Below, piece after piece: positions 35,874 to 44,954 of a stretch of DNA of 64,000 nt. The stretch spans positions 12,081 through 76,080 of the forward strand of contig JBQMYQ010000004.1 of NCBI GenBank assembly GCA_052173415.1. Reading direction: 5' to 3'. Position 1 is the stretch's first letter, and each line of letters begins with the position of its first letter. The notes under the pieces are model-generated. The model worked only from the letters and a program-made list of their open reading frames with translations. It did no database searches and was not told the DNA's origin. The stretch is from Wolinella sp052173415. Its GTDB lineage: Bacteria; Campylobacterota; Campylobacteria; Campylobacterales; Helicobacteraceae. Position numbers and translations under genes: made by a program.

Positions 35874-37034
35874 TTAGGAAATCTGCACAAACTTTCTGAG
35901 TTTGTAGATGAATTTACTCCCCTTTTTGGGCTCTGATTCCACGATTATGGATATTTTATGCTTAGCGCAGATACTTTTAACGATATTTAGCCCGATTCCG
36001 AACCCGCCTTGAATATCATCTCCGCGATAATAACGCTCAAAAATCAGCTTCGGATCTTTGATCCCGATTCCCTCATCTTCGCACACAAAGCACAAAAATC
36101 CCTCCTCTACACTGAGCGAGACGGTAATATTCTTCTTAGGCAGACTGTATTTCAGCGCATTTGAAAGGGTATTGTCAATGAGACGCTGAAGCTCTAAGTG
36201 GTGAATCTCAACCCAAATCCCCTTGATGATTTTTGAAGTAATTGTAATTTCTTTAACTTTTGCAATCATGCTGAAATAGTCCAATCGATCCTCTAAAATC
36301 ACGGAAATATTGCTATTTGACGCTCCATGCTGCATGCGTTTATTTTTAATAAAATATTCAATATCTTCATAGACATGCGAAAGGACTTTTAACGCCGCTT
36401 TAGTGCGCTCAAAACCTCGATGATTTCCAAAATATTCTTCCAAAAGCTCGATATTTAAGGACATAATCCCTAGGGGCGTGCGAAGCTCGTGCATTACATC
36501 TTTAAAAAACGTATTCATGCGGGTGTTTGCGCGTTCAAAAGGCTCAATCGAGCGTCGAATAATCCAAAAAGAGCAGAGAAAAATTAGGAGAATCACCAAA
36601 CTGGTAAGCAAAAAAAGATCAAAAAAAATAAGACTGTAAGAAAACTCTTTAGAAATGATGAGATGGCGCGCACCAAGGACATTTTCATCTAGGGCACTTT
36701 GATAAAAAAGCTTCCCCTCCGCGTGTAAAAATTCCCCATCTTGCAGATGAGGTGGGGAATCCAAAAGTGAAAAAAGCACCTCGCCCTGCTCGTCGAGAAT
36801 CGCTGAACGAAATATTAATGAACGTGGATAAATGAAATTAATCGTATCACTTTTCAGGGAGTAGAATTTATGCTTAAGCACGTGGGAGTATTCCAAAATC
36901 TCACTTTTTTGGCTCAATTCGGCATATTTAACCGCCAAAGAGGCGTAAAAAAGCAGAGGAATAAATCCGATAAGGATTACAAAAGCACTAAAAATTAGAG
37001 CGAAATTCAGAGCGACTTTACGACTTTTTTGCAA
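35874..37034 (-). CDS. Sensor histidine kinase of a three-gene signalling operon
   Basis: The 386-residue product has TM1 (about 8-30), a periplasmic domain of about 100 residues, TM2 (about 136-158) and a short linker. DHp follows with the phospho-acceptor His182 in MHELRTPL, then an HATPase domain (about 275-380: N box LIDNTLSNALKYS, G1 EDEGIGI, F box, G2 GGFGIGLNIV). It overlaps the response regulator by 17 bp. A separate Cache-like protein heads the operon. It lies beside tsdA, so regulation by a sulfur compound is plausible; the ligand is unknown. Confidence 0.93.
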   Translation of the reverse strand: MQKSRKVALNFALIFSAFVILIGFIPLLFYASLAVKYAELSQKSEILEYSHVLKHKFYSLKSDTINFIYPRSLIFRSAILDEQGEVLFSLLDSPPHLQDGEFLHAEGKLFYQSALDENVLGARHLIISKEFSYSLIFFDLFLLTSLVILLIFLCSFWIIRRSIEPFERANTRMNTFFKDVMHELRTPLGIMSLNIELLEEYFGNHRGFERTKAALKVLSHVYEDIEYFIKNKRMQHGASNSNISVILEDRLDYFSMIAKVKEITITSKIIKGIWVEIHHLELQRLIDNTLSNALKYSLPKKNITVSLSVEEGFLCFVCEDEGIGIKDPKLIFERYYRGDDIQGGFGIGLNIVKSICAKHKISIIVESEPKKGSKFIYKLRKFVQIS

Positions 37035-37683
37035 TTTTATATCCCATGCCGCGTCTTGAGATGATAAGCTCCTTGTGGCTTTTTTCCCTAAGCCTTTTTA
37101 CCATCATGCGAATATCGCTATCGCCAATCTCCCTCCCATCCCACACATATTCCCTGATCGTCTCAATGCTGATAAAAATATCAACATTTTTTATGAATAA
37201 GATAAGAAGTTTCCGCTCTTTTTCGCTTAGGGGAATCGCGACATTTTTGTGCCACAAAATCTCAGTGGAGGGCTCAAAACTAAACTCAAACGCAAGGGCT
37301 ATTTTTAGCGCAGTCGTATGAAAATGATATCTCCTAATCGCCTCTTGAATGCGATATTTCAGCTCTTTGAGCGAGAAAGGTTTGCGAATATAATCGCTAC
37401 AACCAAGCTCATATCCGTGCACTAAATTTACCTCATCAGTTAGAGAAGTGATGAAAATCACCGGGGTATTTTTCCCATATTTTCGTGCTTCGCGTAAAAT
37501 TTCATAACCATCGATTCCCGGAACACGAATATCTAAAAGCAAAAGGTCGTAATTTTTTGTAAAAATAGCATCAAGTGCCTCTTCTCCATACGAAAAATCA
37601 TCAACATCATACTCTAATGATAAAAGCCAATCTTTGATCGATTCTTTATAATTATAATCATCTTCAAGAAGTAAAATTTTCAT
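37018..37683 (-). CDS. OmpR/PhoB-family response regulator
   Basis: The 221-residue protein has a receiver (about 1-115; phospho-acceptor D51 in LLLLDIRVPG, FITSLT, Lys in YIRKPFS) and a winged-helix DNA-binding domain (about 130-218; LSEKERKLL, IGDSDIRMMVKRLREK, SRRGMGYK). It overlaps the Cache-like gene by 4 bp (ATGA) and the kinase by 17 bp. OmpR-type regulators bind tandem half-sites about 11 bp apart; such a repeat occurs in the divergent tsdA promoter (38667-38685), so tsdA is the probable target. Confidence 0.93.
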   Translation of the reverse strand: MKILLLEDDYNYKESIKDWLLSLEYDVDDFSYGEEALDAIFTKNYDLLLLDIRVPGIDGYEILREARKYGKNTPVIFITSLTDEVNLVHGYELGCSDYIRKPFSLKELKYRIQEAIRRYHFHTTALKIALAFEFSFEPSTEILWHKNVAIPLSEKERKLLILFIKNVDIFISIETIREYVWDGREIGDSDIRMMVKRLREKSHKELIISRRGMGYKIAKKS

Positions 37684-38637
37684 CTTATATTAACTTTCTT
37701 ATTATGTTTATTTTTAGGAATTAAATCATGAATATTTTCCGCTTGTTCATATTTTTGTTCTGTTTGCACGCGCTCAAAAAGGTAGAGAATCGAGGGCTCT
37801 TTTAAGAGTTTTTGCTCAAAAAAGATTCCCAAATAGCCTAATCTCTCGCCATTAAAATTAAAAAATGGCAAAAAACCAAACACAAATCCTTCGCTCTCAA
37901 GATAGCCGTTTTCAAGCACATCGGAGTGAAGTTTACCCGTCAATTTTTCCACACACGTGTATGCACACGGACTGCTTACCAACACGTAGTCATCGATTTT
38001 AGGATTCTCTTTCATTCTAATTGCAATATCCAAATGCTTACGTTCCATCAACACAAAAAAGTTGATTCCCCGCTCTAAAAGACGCTTTTGAATCTGCTTA
38101 AATCCCAAAATCACCTCCGCAGATCCCAAATATTCCCCCTCATTCATCATGGGGGAAATCGCCTTGATATTCAACCTCTGACCAAGCTCAATCGACCCCA
38201 AAGGACGCTGTGTCTCCTTTACCCTTATAAGCCCGTGACGAAGGGAATTAAGCTCATTTCCGAAGGAGTTGAAATCCCAACTGTAAACATAAGTTTTGAG
38301 ATCTTTTGTGTGGAGATGAATGTCAAGCTCTTGAATATCAACCCCCGCTTTGAGGCGCTCAATCTGCTCAGTAATCTCCTTAAATAAAAGGGCACGATCT
38401 TGGCGAATAAAACCCTCTTTAATTTTTTCATTATTCGCAATTAATATCGCTAAAGAGAGGGCTTTATCAATTTCATATTCAATATATTCTTGAGCGATTC
38501 CTAAAGTAATTTCAACGCGCTCTTTTTTCTCTTTTAAATGAATTTTTTCATTAATTTTTAGCAACAAAAATATTATTCCAAATAATAAAACACAAAAAAA
38601 ATATAAAGTAACTTAGATAGATTTTCGCTAATCGCAT
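37680..38637 (-). pseudogene. Membrane-anchored Cache-like sensory protein, frameshifted in a T8 run
   Basis: The open frame from 38567 encodes 295 residues that start mid-helix (LLLKINEKI). Upstream, an ATG at 38637 opens another frame (MRLAKIYLSYFIFF). Removing one T from the T8 run (A8 at 38594-38601) joins them into a single N-terminal transmembrane helix followed by a long helical, extracytoplasmic sensor region. That region has features of double-Cache domains (GRIxxT-like INEKIHLKEKKERVE, GFLPFFNFNGERLGYLGIF). There is no kinase or output domain. The protein starts the operon with an OmpR regulator and a histidine kinase. The shift could be phase variation in the T tract, a mutation or an error. 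The ATG lies only 8 nt from a -10-like TATAAT, so the true start is uncertain. Confidence 0.62.
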
Positions 38638-38666
38638 GGTCAAAATTATATTATCAGAAAGTAATT

Positions 38667-38685
38667 TTGACGATAAATTGACGAT
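38667..38685 (+). promoter_or_regulatory. Tandem TTGACGAT direct repeat, likely response-regulator site in the divergent tsdA promoter
   Basis: TTGACGAT occurs at 38667-38674 and again at 38678-38685, one helical turn (11 bp) apart. A TAGAAT -10 candidate for tsdA follows at 38693-38698, so the repeats cover the -35 region, the position expected for an OmpR-type activator. On the other strand a TATAAT (38645-38650) could serve the sensor operon. Confidence 0.55.
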
Positions 38686-38733
38686 GATTTTTTAGAATTC
38701 AAACTAACCTAATCTTGAGAAGGAGGAGAAGAG

Positions 38734-39858
38734 ATGGTTCGAGGAAAAATAGTCGTTCAAAGCTTGATGGGATTTTTAGTCATTAGCTCTCTTGTGAGTG
38801 TGAGCTTTGCTTTTGAACGCTGGACATTTGAGGGCAGAGGCAAGACGGGTTACCAAGGAGAGAAGATTGAGTGGATTGAGGGGGACAAAAATCCCGCACA
38901 ACCACTCATTAAATACACCACTTCGAAATTTAGCGGCGATCCATTCTGGGATACGCTAAATGCAAAGCCCATCGTGCCTGATAGCGTCTATGGCGAATTT
39001 GTTCGATACGGATACGAGCTCTTTGTCGATACGCAAGCGATCATAGGTCCAGAGGTTGCGGATCCGAAAATGCGCTATTTGGGGAATAACCTCTCCTGTA
39101 ATAGTTGTCATTTGGGCGCAGGGACGACAAAATACGGCGCGGCTTTGGTCGATGTAATAGGCAATTTCCCGCAATATAGGAATCGTGAAGATACTCTAGG
39201 CACACTCAGCGCGCGAATTAATGGCTGCATGCAACGAAGTATGAATGGTTATTCACTACCGGAAAATAGCCGCGAGATGAAGGCGTTTTTAGCCTATTTT
39301 CATTGGCTCGCTCAGGGGATTCCTGTAGGGGCGAAAATCGAGGGACGAGGTCTTAAAACGGTTAATCGAAAAATGGTGCAACAAAATGCTTCAGATCCAA
39401 TTAATGGTCAAGCGGTCTATGAGCGTGAATGCGCCTCATGTCATGGGAAAAATGGCGAGGGTAAGCGCAGAGCTAGTGTAAATGGTCGGATTCCCGGGTA
39501 TGAGTATCCACCACTTTGGGGAAGCGATGATACTTACAATACCGGCGCAGGAATGTATCGCACGCTCAAAGCTGCCGACTACATTAAAAGCACGATGCCT
39601 AAAGGCGCACCGACGCTAAGTGATAAGGACGCTTATGATGTGGCGGGGTATATTAATCAATACTCACATTACAGAGCAACAAAAATCAACCGTCAAAATG
39701 ACTTCCCGGATCCTAAGGTGCGCGTCCCGGATCAGGATCAAATGGGAGTCTACGGTGCTCATGGAGAGCTTAAATATCCCGATGAGGGCAAAGGGCAGAT
39801 GGATTATAAATTCGGACCTTATAAGGGAATCATTAAACAAAAACCATCAACAAAATAG
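38734..39858 (+). CDS. tsdA: Diheme cytochrome c TsdA: thiosulfate dehydrogenase / tetrathionate reductase
   Basis: TsdA interconverts thiosulfate and tetrathionate in the periplasm; in Campylobacter it allows tetrathionate respiration. The 374-residue product has a Sec signal (cleavage near SFA, residue 26). Heme 1 motif CNSCH is at 122-126, and the conserved RINGCMQRSMNG holds the unusual axial Cys (165). Heme 2 motif CASCH is at 233-237, with Met candidates at 274 and 288 as axial ligand. AGGAGG lies 7 nt before ATG. It is followed by a small exported protein and is divergent from a two-component system with which it is likely co-regulated. Direction of the reaction in vivo cannot be read from sequence. 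Confidence 0.9.
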   Translation: MVRGKIVVQSLMGFLVISSLVSVSFAFERWTFEGRGKTGYQGEKIEWIEGDKNPAQPLIKYTTSKFSGDPFWDTLNAKPIVPDSVYGEFVRYGYELFVDTQAIIGPEVADPKMRYLGNNLSCNSCHLGAGTTKYGAALVDVIGNFPQYRNREDTLGTLSARINGCMQRSMNGYSLPENSREMKAFLAYFHWLAQGIPVGAKIEGRGLKTVNRKMVQQNASDPINGQAVYERECASCHGKNGEGKRRASVNGRIPGYEYPPLWGSDDTYNTGAGMYRTLKAADYIKSTMPKGAPTLSDKDAYDVAGYINQYSHYRATKINRQNDFPDPKVRVPDQDQMGVYGAHGELKYPDEGKGQMDYKFGPYKGIIKQKPSTK

Positions 39859-39869
39859 AGGGGGAATCG

Positions 39870-40370
39870 ATGAAAAAGAGAGTTTTATTCGGCTCATTTA
39901 TGGGAATCGCGGTAGCTCTTTGTCTTAGCGGATACACGAGCACAAATCATCAAGCCACTAAAGGTGTCTCTAGTCCTTCCGTGTCGGGAATCGCCACCCA
40001 AATAGGCAGATTGCCCGATCAAAAAACTCCAATAAAAATCACAAAAAAAGGTAGAAACGTCGTTATGCTCTTCCCAGAACTAAAAAACAATATGGGTAAA
40101 AATTTTGAGCAAACGCCGTGTGAAGTGGAGTTTTTGCACAAAGGGAGCTATGAAAATCCTGCAGCTAAGGTAAAGAGCACGACCTATTTTGCACTATTGC
40201 CTAAGATGAATAATAATTGCGCGCTCTATCTTGAGACGCGCAGTGCGCAATATGGTGCGGAAAAATCGCCTCGATACCTTATAATAAATGAGGGAAAAAA
40301 TGAAGCGAACTTTACTATTTCACGAGATGTTTTGGCACAAGAGCCCATTATTAAAGGGGTTTTAAAATAG
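39870..40370 (+). CDS. Small exported protein downstream of tsdA, unknown
   Basis: The 166-residue product has an N-terminal signal sequence (MKKRVLFGSFMGIAVALCLSG). The sequence around the Cys is a poor lipobox. A Ser/Thr-rich linker and a compact domain of about 110 residues follow, with two Cys (in QTPCEVEF and NNNCALYLE) that could form a disulfide. There is no heme motif, so it is not a TsdB-type cytochrome. It starts 11 bp after tsdA with GAGGGGG-type RBS, so it is co-transcribed. It may be a periplasmic partner of TsdA; this is inference from position only. Confidence 0.6.
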   Translation: MKKRVLFGSFMGIAVALCLSGYTSTNHQATKGVSSPSVSGIATQIGRLPDQKTPIKITKKGRNVVMLFPELKNNMGKNFEQTPCEVEFLHKGSYENPAAKVKSTTYFALLPKMNNNCALYLETRSAQYGAEKSPRYLIINEGKNEANFTISRDVLAQEPIIKGVLK

Positions 40371-40383
40371 CCCTTGATTTTTG

Positions 40384-40417
40384 CGATTCCCTCCTTCTCT
40401 CAAAAGGGCGGGAATCG
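40384..40417. terminator. Perfect CGATTCCC/GGGAATCG pair between convergent genes
   Basis: CGATTCCC at 40384-40391 and GGGAATCG at 40410-40417 form a perfect 8-bp stem with an 18-nt loop in the 58-bp gap between the tsdA-side gene and folB, which converge. It is well placed as a bidirectional terminator and is built from the over-represented motif. Confidence 0.5.
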
Positions 40418-40428
40418 TGAAGCTGAAG

Positions 40429-40752
40429 TTAATAACTCTTCTTTAGCGTAGCACCAACGACACAATCACTTAAAATATCGGGCTTCCTAATCGTCAATTC
40501 TATCTCTTTAAACTCATCGAACTTCTTTTTAATCACCTCGTGCAGATCGAACAGTGCCTCTTCAATAAGCCCAAAATGCGATTCCGCTATGTGGGCTAAA
40601 ATTAGCTCCTTAAGCGCGACATAATCAGTATGGATTCCGTTAAAATCATAAGAAAATCTTCCATCAATGAGAATCCTCTGTGGTTGTTGACGCTCTTTAG
40701 TATCGATTCCTATGATGGCTTGGACTCGAAGATTTTCGATAATTAGCGTCAT
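40429..40752 (-). CDS. folB: Dihydroneopterin aldolase
   Basis: FolB cleaves dihydroneopterin to 6-hydroxymethyl-dihydropterin in folate synthesis. The 107-residue product is slightly short for the family (about 120) but has the typical start IIENLRVQAIIGIDTKERQ, the HTDYVALKE region and LTIRKPD. It starts within the plsY end (ATGA-type overlap), the last gene of a dnaA-dnaN-gyrB-plsY-folB run. Other FolB-like tunnelling-fold roles are possible but less likely. Confidence 0.85.
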   Translation of the reverse strand: MTLIIENLRVQAIIGIDTKERQQPQRILIDGRFSYDFNGIHTDYVALKELILAHIAESHFGLIEEALFDLHEVIKKKFDEFKEIELTIRKPDILSDCVVGATLKKSY

Positions 40753-41378
40753 ATAACCTTGCTCTCTTTACCTTCCAAAAGACGTAAAATATTCGGAAGA
40801 TGTTTATAGAGAACAAAAAATACAATGACAAAAAGCGGGAAATGTGTATCAATCACGGGAATCTTAGGGTGAATAAAATAACTCACAATCACGAAAGTTA
40901 AAAGTCCAAGTAGTGAAGAGAGTGAGGAAATTTTAAGGAATCTACCCGTGATGAACCAAATAAAAAGTCCTAAAAATGCCTCAATCGGAAGCAATACCAC
41001 CATCACGCCAAAACCCGTAGCGACCCCTTTGCCACCCTCAAATTTCAAATAGGGACTAAAACAATGCCCCATAACGGATAAAACAGCGATACTCCACTGC
41101 GTCTCTGCACTCACTTCCAACATCTTAGCGATAAGAATTAACACTGCACCTTTGAGCGCATCTAGGAGCATGGTCAAAATCGCAATGGATTTTGCCCTCT
41201 TAGGATCTACCTCTTTTAAAGCACGCAAAACATTCGTCGCACCGATACTCCCGCTACCCACCTCCTGTAGATTAATACTATAGAGGAATCGCACGATAAG
41301 ATACCCAAATGGGATTCCCCCAATAAAATAAGCAAGCAGGTAAAATTGAATATTGATATTTGTTAGAAGATTAATCAT
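40749..41378 (-). CDS. plsY: Acyl phosphate:glycerol-3-phosphate acyltransferase
   Basis: PlsY is an integral membrane acyltransferase that makes lysophosphatidate from acyl phosphate. The 209-residue product is highly hydrophobic with about 5-6 transmembrane segments. It shows the family motifs GSGSIGATNVLRA (about 37-49), GHCFSPYLKFEGGKGVATGFG (about 100-120, read in parts) and IPFGYLIV. It overlaps folB by 4 bp and follows gyrB after 9 bp. Confidence 0.95.
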   Translation of the reverse strand: MINLLTNINIQFYLLAYFIGGIPFGYLIVRFLYSINLQEVGSGSIGATNVLRALKEVDPKRAKSIAILTMLLDALKGAVLILIAKMLEVSAETQWSIAVLSVMGHCFSPYLKFEGGKGVATGFGVMVVLLPIEAFLGLFIWFITGRFLKISSLSSLLGLLTFVIVSYFIHPKIPVIDTHFPLFVIVFFVLYKHLPNILRLLEGKESKVI

Positions 41379-41387
41379 TTTTATCCA

Positions 41388-43706
41388 TTACACATCAAGG
41401 TGTTTGACATCTTTAGCATGATCCTGAATATAAGCCCGTCGTGGCTCGACCTCATCTCCCATGAATAGTGAAAAGACATCACTTGCTTCGATTTCATCAC
41501 TGATTTGCACCTTTAATAATCTCCGATTCTCCGGAGTCATCGTTGTCTCCCATAATTGTTCGGGATTCATCTCTCCTAAACCTTTATAACGCTGAATATA
41601 CGAGCCTTTTTTCGCACTCTCTTCAATCTCTTCAAGCACACTGATGAGCTCTCGTCCCGCAAGGAAGCTCAAATCGCGCTCCAAAATTTTATTATGCACG
41701 TAATAAGCCTCTTCAAAGAGTGGATTAGTAAAAAGCGAGTCATCAATAACCAAATCCACTAGCCCATCTTTAGTCTGCACATAGAGATGGACGCGCTCTT
41801 CGCTGATATGTTTATTAAGGATATTACACTCTTTACTTTTGATAAATTCCGCAAGATTTTCATAAAGTTTATCCGTAGGGAGTGAAATGAGCTCACGATT
41901 CTCAATAAGATGTTTTACAACATCAATCATGGCAAAACGTTTTTCAAGCTCCTTAAGTGTGAGGCGATAATGAGCAGCGAATCGAAGAAGTTCTAAAAGC
42001 TCGGGCGTGCCGATTCCCTCAAAGGAGAAGTTTTCAATTCCATTTTCAATTAAGTATTCACTCAGTGCCCTCTCATCGCGCAAGTAGATCTCTTTTTTAC
42101 CTTTTTTAAAACGATAGAGTGGAGGCTGCGCAATATAGAGGAATCCAGCCTCAATCACGGGCTTAAGATAGCGGAAGAAAAAGGTCAGAAGCAATGTCTG
42201 AATATGACTACCATCAACATCAGCATCGGTCATAATGATAATTTTCTGATAGCGGATTTTATTAATATCAAATTCTTCACCGATTCCGCACCCAAGGGCG
42301 GTGATCATATTTTTAATCTCATCGCTTTTTAAAATCTTATCAAGGCGGCTTTTTTCGACATTTAAAATTTTACCTTTTAGGGGCAAAATCGCTTGAAAAA
42401 CTCGGTCTCGCCCCTGTTTTGCCGAACCACCCGCACTATCGCCCTCCACGAGATAGAGCTCTGAAATCACAGGATCTTTACTCTGACAATCTGCAAGCTT
42501 CCCAGGGAGCGTCCCCACTAGGAGGGAATCCTTCTTCCTTGTGAGCTCACGCGCCTTTTTCGCCGCTTCGCGCCCGCGCGCTGCCATGAGAGCCTTTTGC
42601 ATAATGGCTTTTGCGTCGTTTGGATTTTCCTCAAAAAACTTTGCCATCTTTTCATAAGTGAGCTTCTGCACGATAGGCTTTACAAAAGAACTTCCAAGTT
42701 TCCCTTTAGTCTGCCCCTCAAACTGCGGCTCCATCACCTTAACTGAAACAATCGCTACAAGTCCCTCGCGAATATCATCACCCGTGATTTTATTGTCCTT
42801 TTCGCGGGCATTTGCATTCGCATCAATGTAATTTGTAATGGCTCGTGAAAGCCCCGCGCGGAATCCCGCCTCATGCGTCCCACCCTCGGGAGTTTTAATA
42901 TTATTTACAAAACTTAAAACTTTCTCATCATAGCCATCATTATACGCAAGGGCGATTTCCACCTCCGTATCACTGTCATTATCAACAAAACTAAAAACCT
43001 GCGAAACAAAAGTTTTTTTGTTTAAATGTTCGACAAACTGGCTCAATCCCCCGTCAAAATGGTAACTCTCACGGAATCCATCGCGCTCATCGCTAAAGTG
43101 AATGGTAATATTTCGATTGAGGTATGCAAGCTCCTTAAAACGATGAGCTAAGGTTTCTCGATCAAAAAGAGTAATCTCAAAAATCTCATCATCAGGGATA
43201 AACTCAATCGTTGTTCCGTTTTTTTTACTCGAGCCGATGATAGTGAGCTGATTTTGAGGAATCCCCTGTGAAAACTCCTGAGAATAGATATTTCCATTTT
43301 TGTGGATTGTCATCACGAGCTTTTTGGAGAGCGCATTAACGACGGAAACACCGACGCCATGAAGTCCGCCTGAGACTTTATAAGAATCTTTATCGAATTT
43401 CCCACCCGCATGGAGCACGGTCAAAACGACTGTTGCTGCAGGGAGATTCTCAGTAGGGTGCATATCCACGGGAATCCCACGCCCATTATCGCTAATAACG
43501 GCACTGCCCTCTTTAGTGAGTGTAATTGAAATGGTGTTACAGTGTCCCGCCATCGCTTCGTCAATGGAGTTATCCACCACTTCGTAAATGAGATGGTGAA
43601 GCCCATTGATATTTGTGTCACCGATATACATTCCCGGGCGTTTTCGAACCGCTTCAAGCCCCTTTAGGACTTTGATATTATCTGCATTGTATTGTTGATT
43701 TTGCAT
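41388..43706 (-). CDS. gyrB: DNA gyrase subunit B
   Basis: This is the ATPase subunit of the type II topoisomerase that introduces negative supercoils. The 772-residue product has a GHKL ATPase domain (EVVDNSIDEAMAGH, DNGRGIPVD, GGLHGVGVSVVNALS), a transducer, and a TOPRIM domain (ELYLVEGDSAGGSAKQGRDR, TDADVDGSHI). The C-terminal GyrB domain has QRYKGLGEMNPEQLWETTM. It is in the origin-proximal order dnaA-dnaN-gyrB. Confidence 0.97.
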   Translation of the reverse strand: MQNQQYNADNIKVLKGLEAVRKRPGMYIGDTNINGLHHLIYEVVDNSIDEAMAGHCNTISITLTKEGSAVISDNGRGIPVDMHPTENLPAATVVLTVLHAGGKFDKDSYKVSGGLHGVGVSVVNALSKKLVMTIHKNGNIYSQEFSQGIPQNQLTIIGSSKKNGTTIEFIPDDEIFEITLFDRETLAHRFKELAYLNRNITIHFSDERDGFRESYHFDGGLSQFVEHLNKKTFVSQVFSFVDNDSDTEVEIALAYNDGYDEKVLSFVNNIKTPEGGTHEAGFRAGLSRAITNYIDANANAREKDNKITGDDIREGLVAIVSVKVMEPQFEGQTKGKLGSSFVKPIVQKLTYEKMAKFFEENPNDAKAIMQKALMAARGREAAKKARELTRKKDSLLVGTLPGKLADCQSKDPVISELYLVEGDSAGGSAKQGRDRVFQAILPLKGKILNVEKSRLDKILKSDEIKNMITALGCGIGEEFDINKIRYQKIIIMTDADVDGSHIQTLLLTFFFRYLKPVIEAGFLYIAQPPLYRFKKGKKEIYLRDERALSEYLIENGIENFSFEGIGTPELLELLRFAAHYRLTLKELEKRFAMIDVVKHLIENRELISLPTDKLYENLAEFIKSKECNILNKHISEERVHLYVQTKDGLVDLVIDDSLFTNPLFEEAYYVHNKILERDLSFLAGRELISVLEEIEESAKKGSYIQRYKGLGEMNPEQLWETTMTPENRRLLKVQISDEIEASDVFSLFMGDEVEPRRAYIQDHAKDVKHLDV

Positions 43707-43718
43707 ATTTTCCTCTTT

Positions 43719-44786
43719 TTAAAGCACGATAGGCATGATGATTGTAGAGAAGTTTTTACTTCTTATTAAGAAGGGTTCATTAGATTCATTTACACCTAGG
43801 AAAAAATCGACTGTGTCGATCTGTGAGAGGGAATCGAGCATATATTTAGAGCTGATTCCTAGAGTAAATTCCTTGTTGATTCCTGTCTCTAGCTCGATTT
43901 GTGTTTTTGCCTCGCTACTCTCCTCACTTAGAGATTCAAAGAGGATTTCACTTGGCGTAAAAGTGATTTTAATGTCCAAACTAACGGAGTTAATCAGCTT
44001 GATCGCCTCAATTATTTTCTCTTTGGGGAGTGTCATATTAAATTTTGTATCTTTAGGAATAATGCGCTCATAATCGGGGTATTTTCCATTAATGAGTTTA
44101 GAGAAGAATAGATAATTTTTAGATTTAATGATAAGGTAGGTTTCATTGTAATAAAGTTCAACCTCTTCAAAAAATAACTTTTGTATCTCAATGATTGCTT
44201 TCTTAGGAATGATTAAGTTAAGCTTCTCAATTGAGGAATTGTCATATTTGATGAGCGCAAGGCGTCTTGTATCCGTAGCGACGAAGCTAAAAGAGTATTC
44301 TTTAATGTCAATAAGAGCACCATTTAGCTCGAATTTTGGATTATTCGTATCGACTACAGGGATGATTTTTTTCATTGATTGAATAAGCTGAGAGGAATCT
44401 ATTTCGATTTTTGGGAGCTCTTCAAAGCTTGGGAATCCTGGGAATTCACTTGCATCAAACGTAGGAAGTTTAAAAGTGCTTCGCTCTTGTTTAATAATGA
44501 GAAATTCCCCATTACGTTCCAAAATCACATCAGCGTCTTTTAGGCGGCGAATAATGTCAAGAATCTTCTTACCATTGACCGTCGTAGTTCCTTCTTCTTT
44601 GATTTTGACGTTTTCACTTTGAGCGAGTAGTCCAATCTCATAGTCCGTCGCTTGGAAGGTTAGAGTGTTTGCTTCAGCCTTGATATAAATATGCGAAGTG
44701 ATTTGGCTCGCATCTTTTTTTTCAAGGAAAGGTTGGAGATTGGTTAGGATATTTTCTAGGCTACTCTTTGCGATGATGATATTCAT
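43719..44786 (-). CDS. dnaN: DNA polymerase III sliding clamp (beta subunit)
   Basis: The 355-residue product forms the ring that tethers DNA polymerase. N-terminal MNIIIAKSSLENIL, central RRLALIKYDN and C-terminal PFLIRSKNFSTIIMPIVL fit the three-domain clamp with the usual terminal peptide-binding region. It follows dnaA after a 168-bp gap that carries DnaA boxes and precedes gyrB by 12 bp. Confidence 0.97.
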   Translation of the reverse strand: MNIIIAKSSLENILTNLQPFLEKKDASQITSHIYIKAEANTLTFQATDYEIGLLAQSENVKIKEEGTTTVNGKKILDIIRRLKDADVILERNGEFLIIKQERSTFKLPTFDASEFPGFPSFEELPKIEIDSSQLIQSMKKIIPVVDTNNPKFELNGALIDIKEYSFSFVATDTRRLALIKYDNSSIEKLNLIIPKKAIIEIQKLFFEEVELYYNETYLIIKSKNYLFFSKLINGKYPDYERIIPKDTKFNMTLPKEKIIEAIKLINSVSLDIKITFTPSEILFESLSEESSEAKTQIELETGINKEFTLGISSKYMLDSLSQIDTVDFFLGVNESNEPFLIRSKNFSTIIMPIVL

Positions 44787-44954
44787 AGCAGATTCCTTAA
44801 ATATTTAAATTTTAATAGAAGTAGTAGAGGAGAGTGAAAATGTGAAAAGGCTCTACTAACATTCTTGGAATAGGGATTTTTGCTGTGAAAATGTCCCATC
44901 TCATTATTCACATTTATTCACTTTAGGGTTGTGTCATTATATCGAAGCTTTGGT
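44787..44954. other. Probable replication origin part, dnaA-dnaN intergenic DnaA-box cluster
   Basis: Five sequences with the TTCAC core of Campylobacterota DnaA boxes occur in 168 bp. Two are forward, TTATTCACA (44904-44912) and TTATTCACT (44914-44922). Three are reverse, GAGTGAAAA (44832), ATGTGAAAA (44840) and CTGTGAAAA (44883). An AT-only stretch at about 44799-44816 could be the unwinding element. The boxes are family knowledge; function is inferred. Confidence 0.6.
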
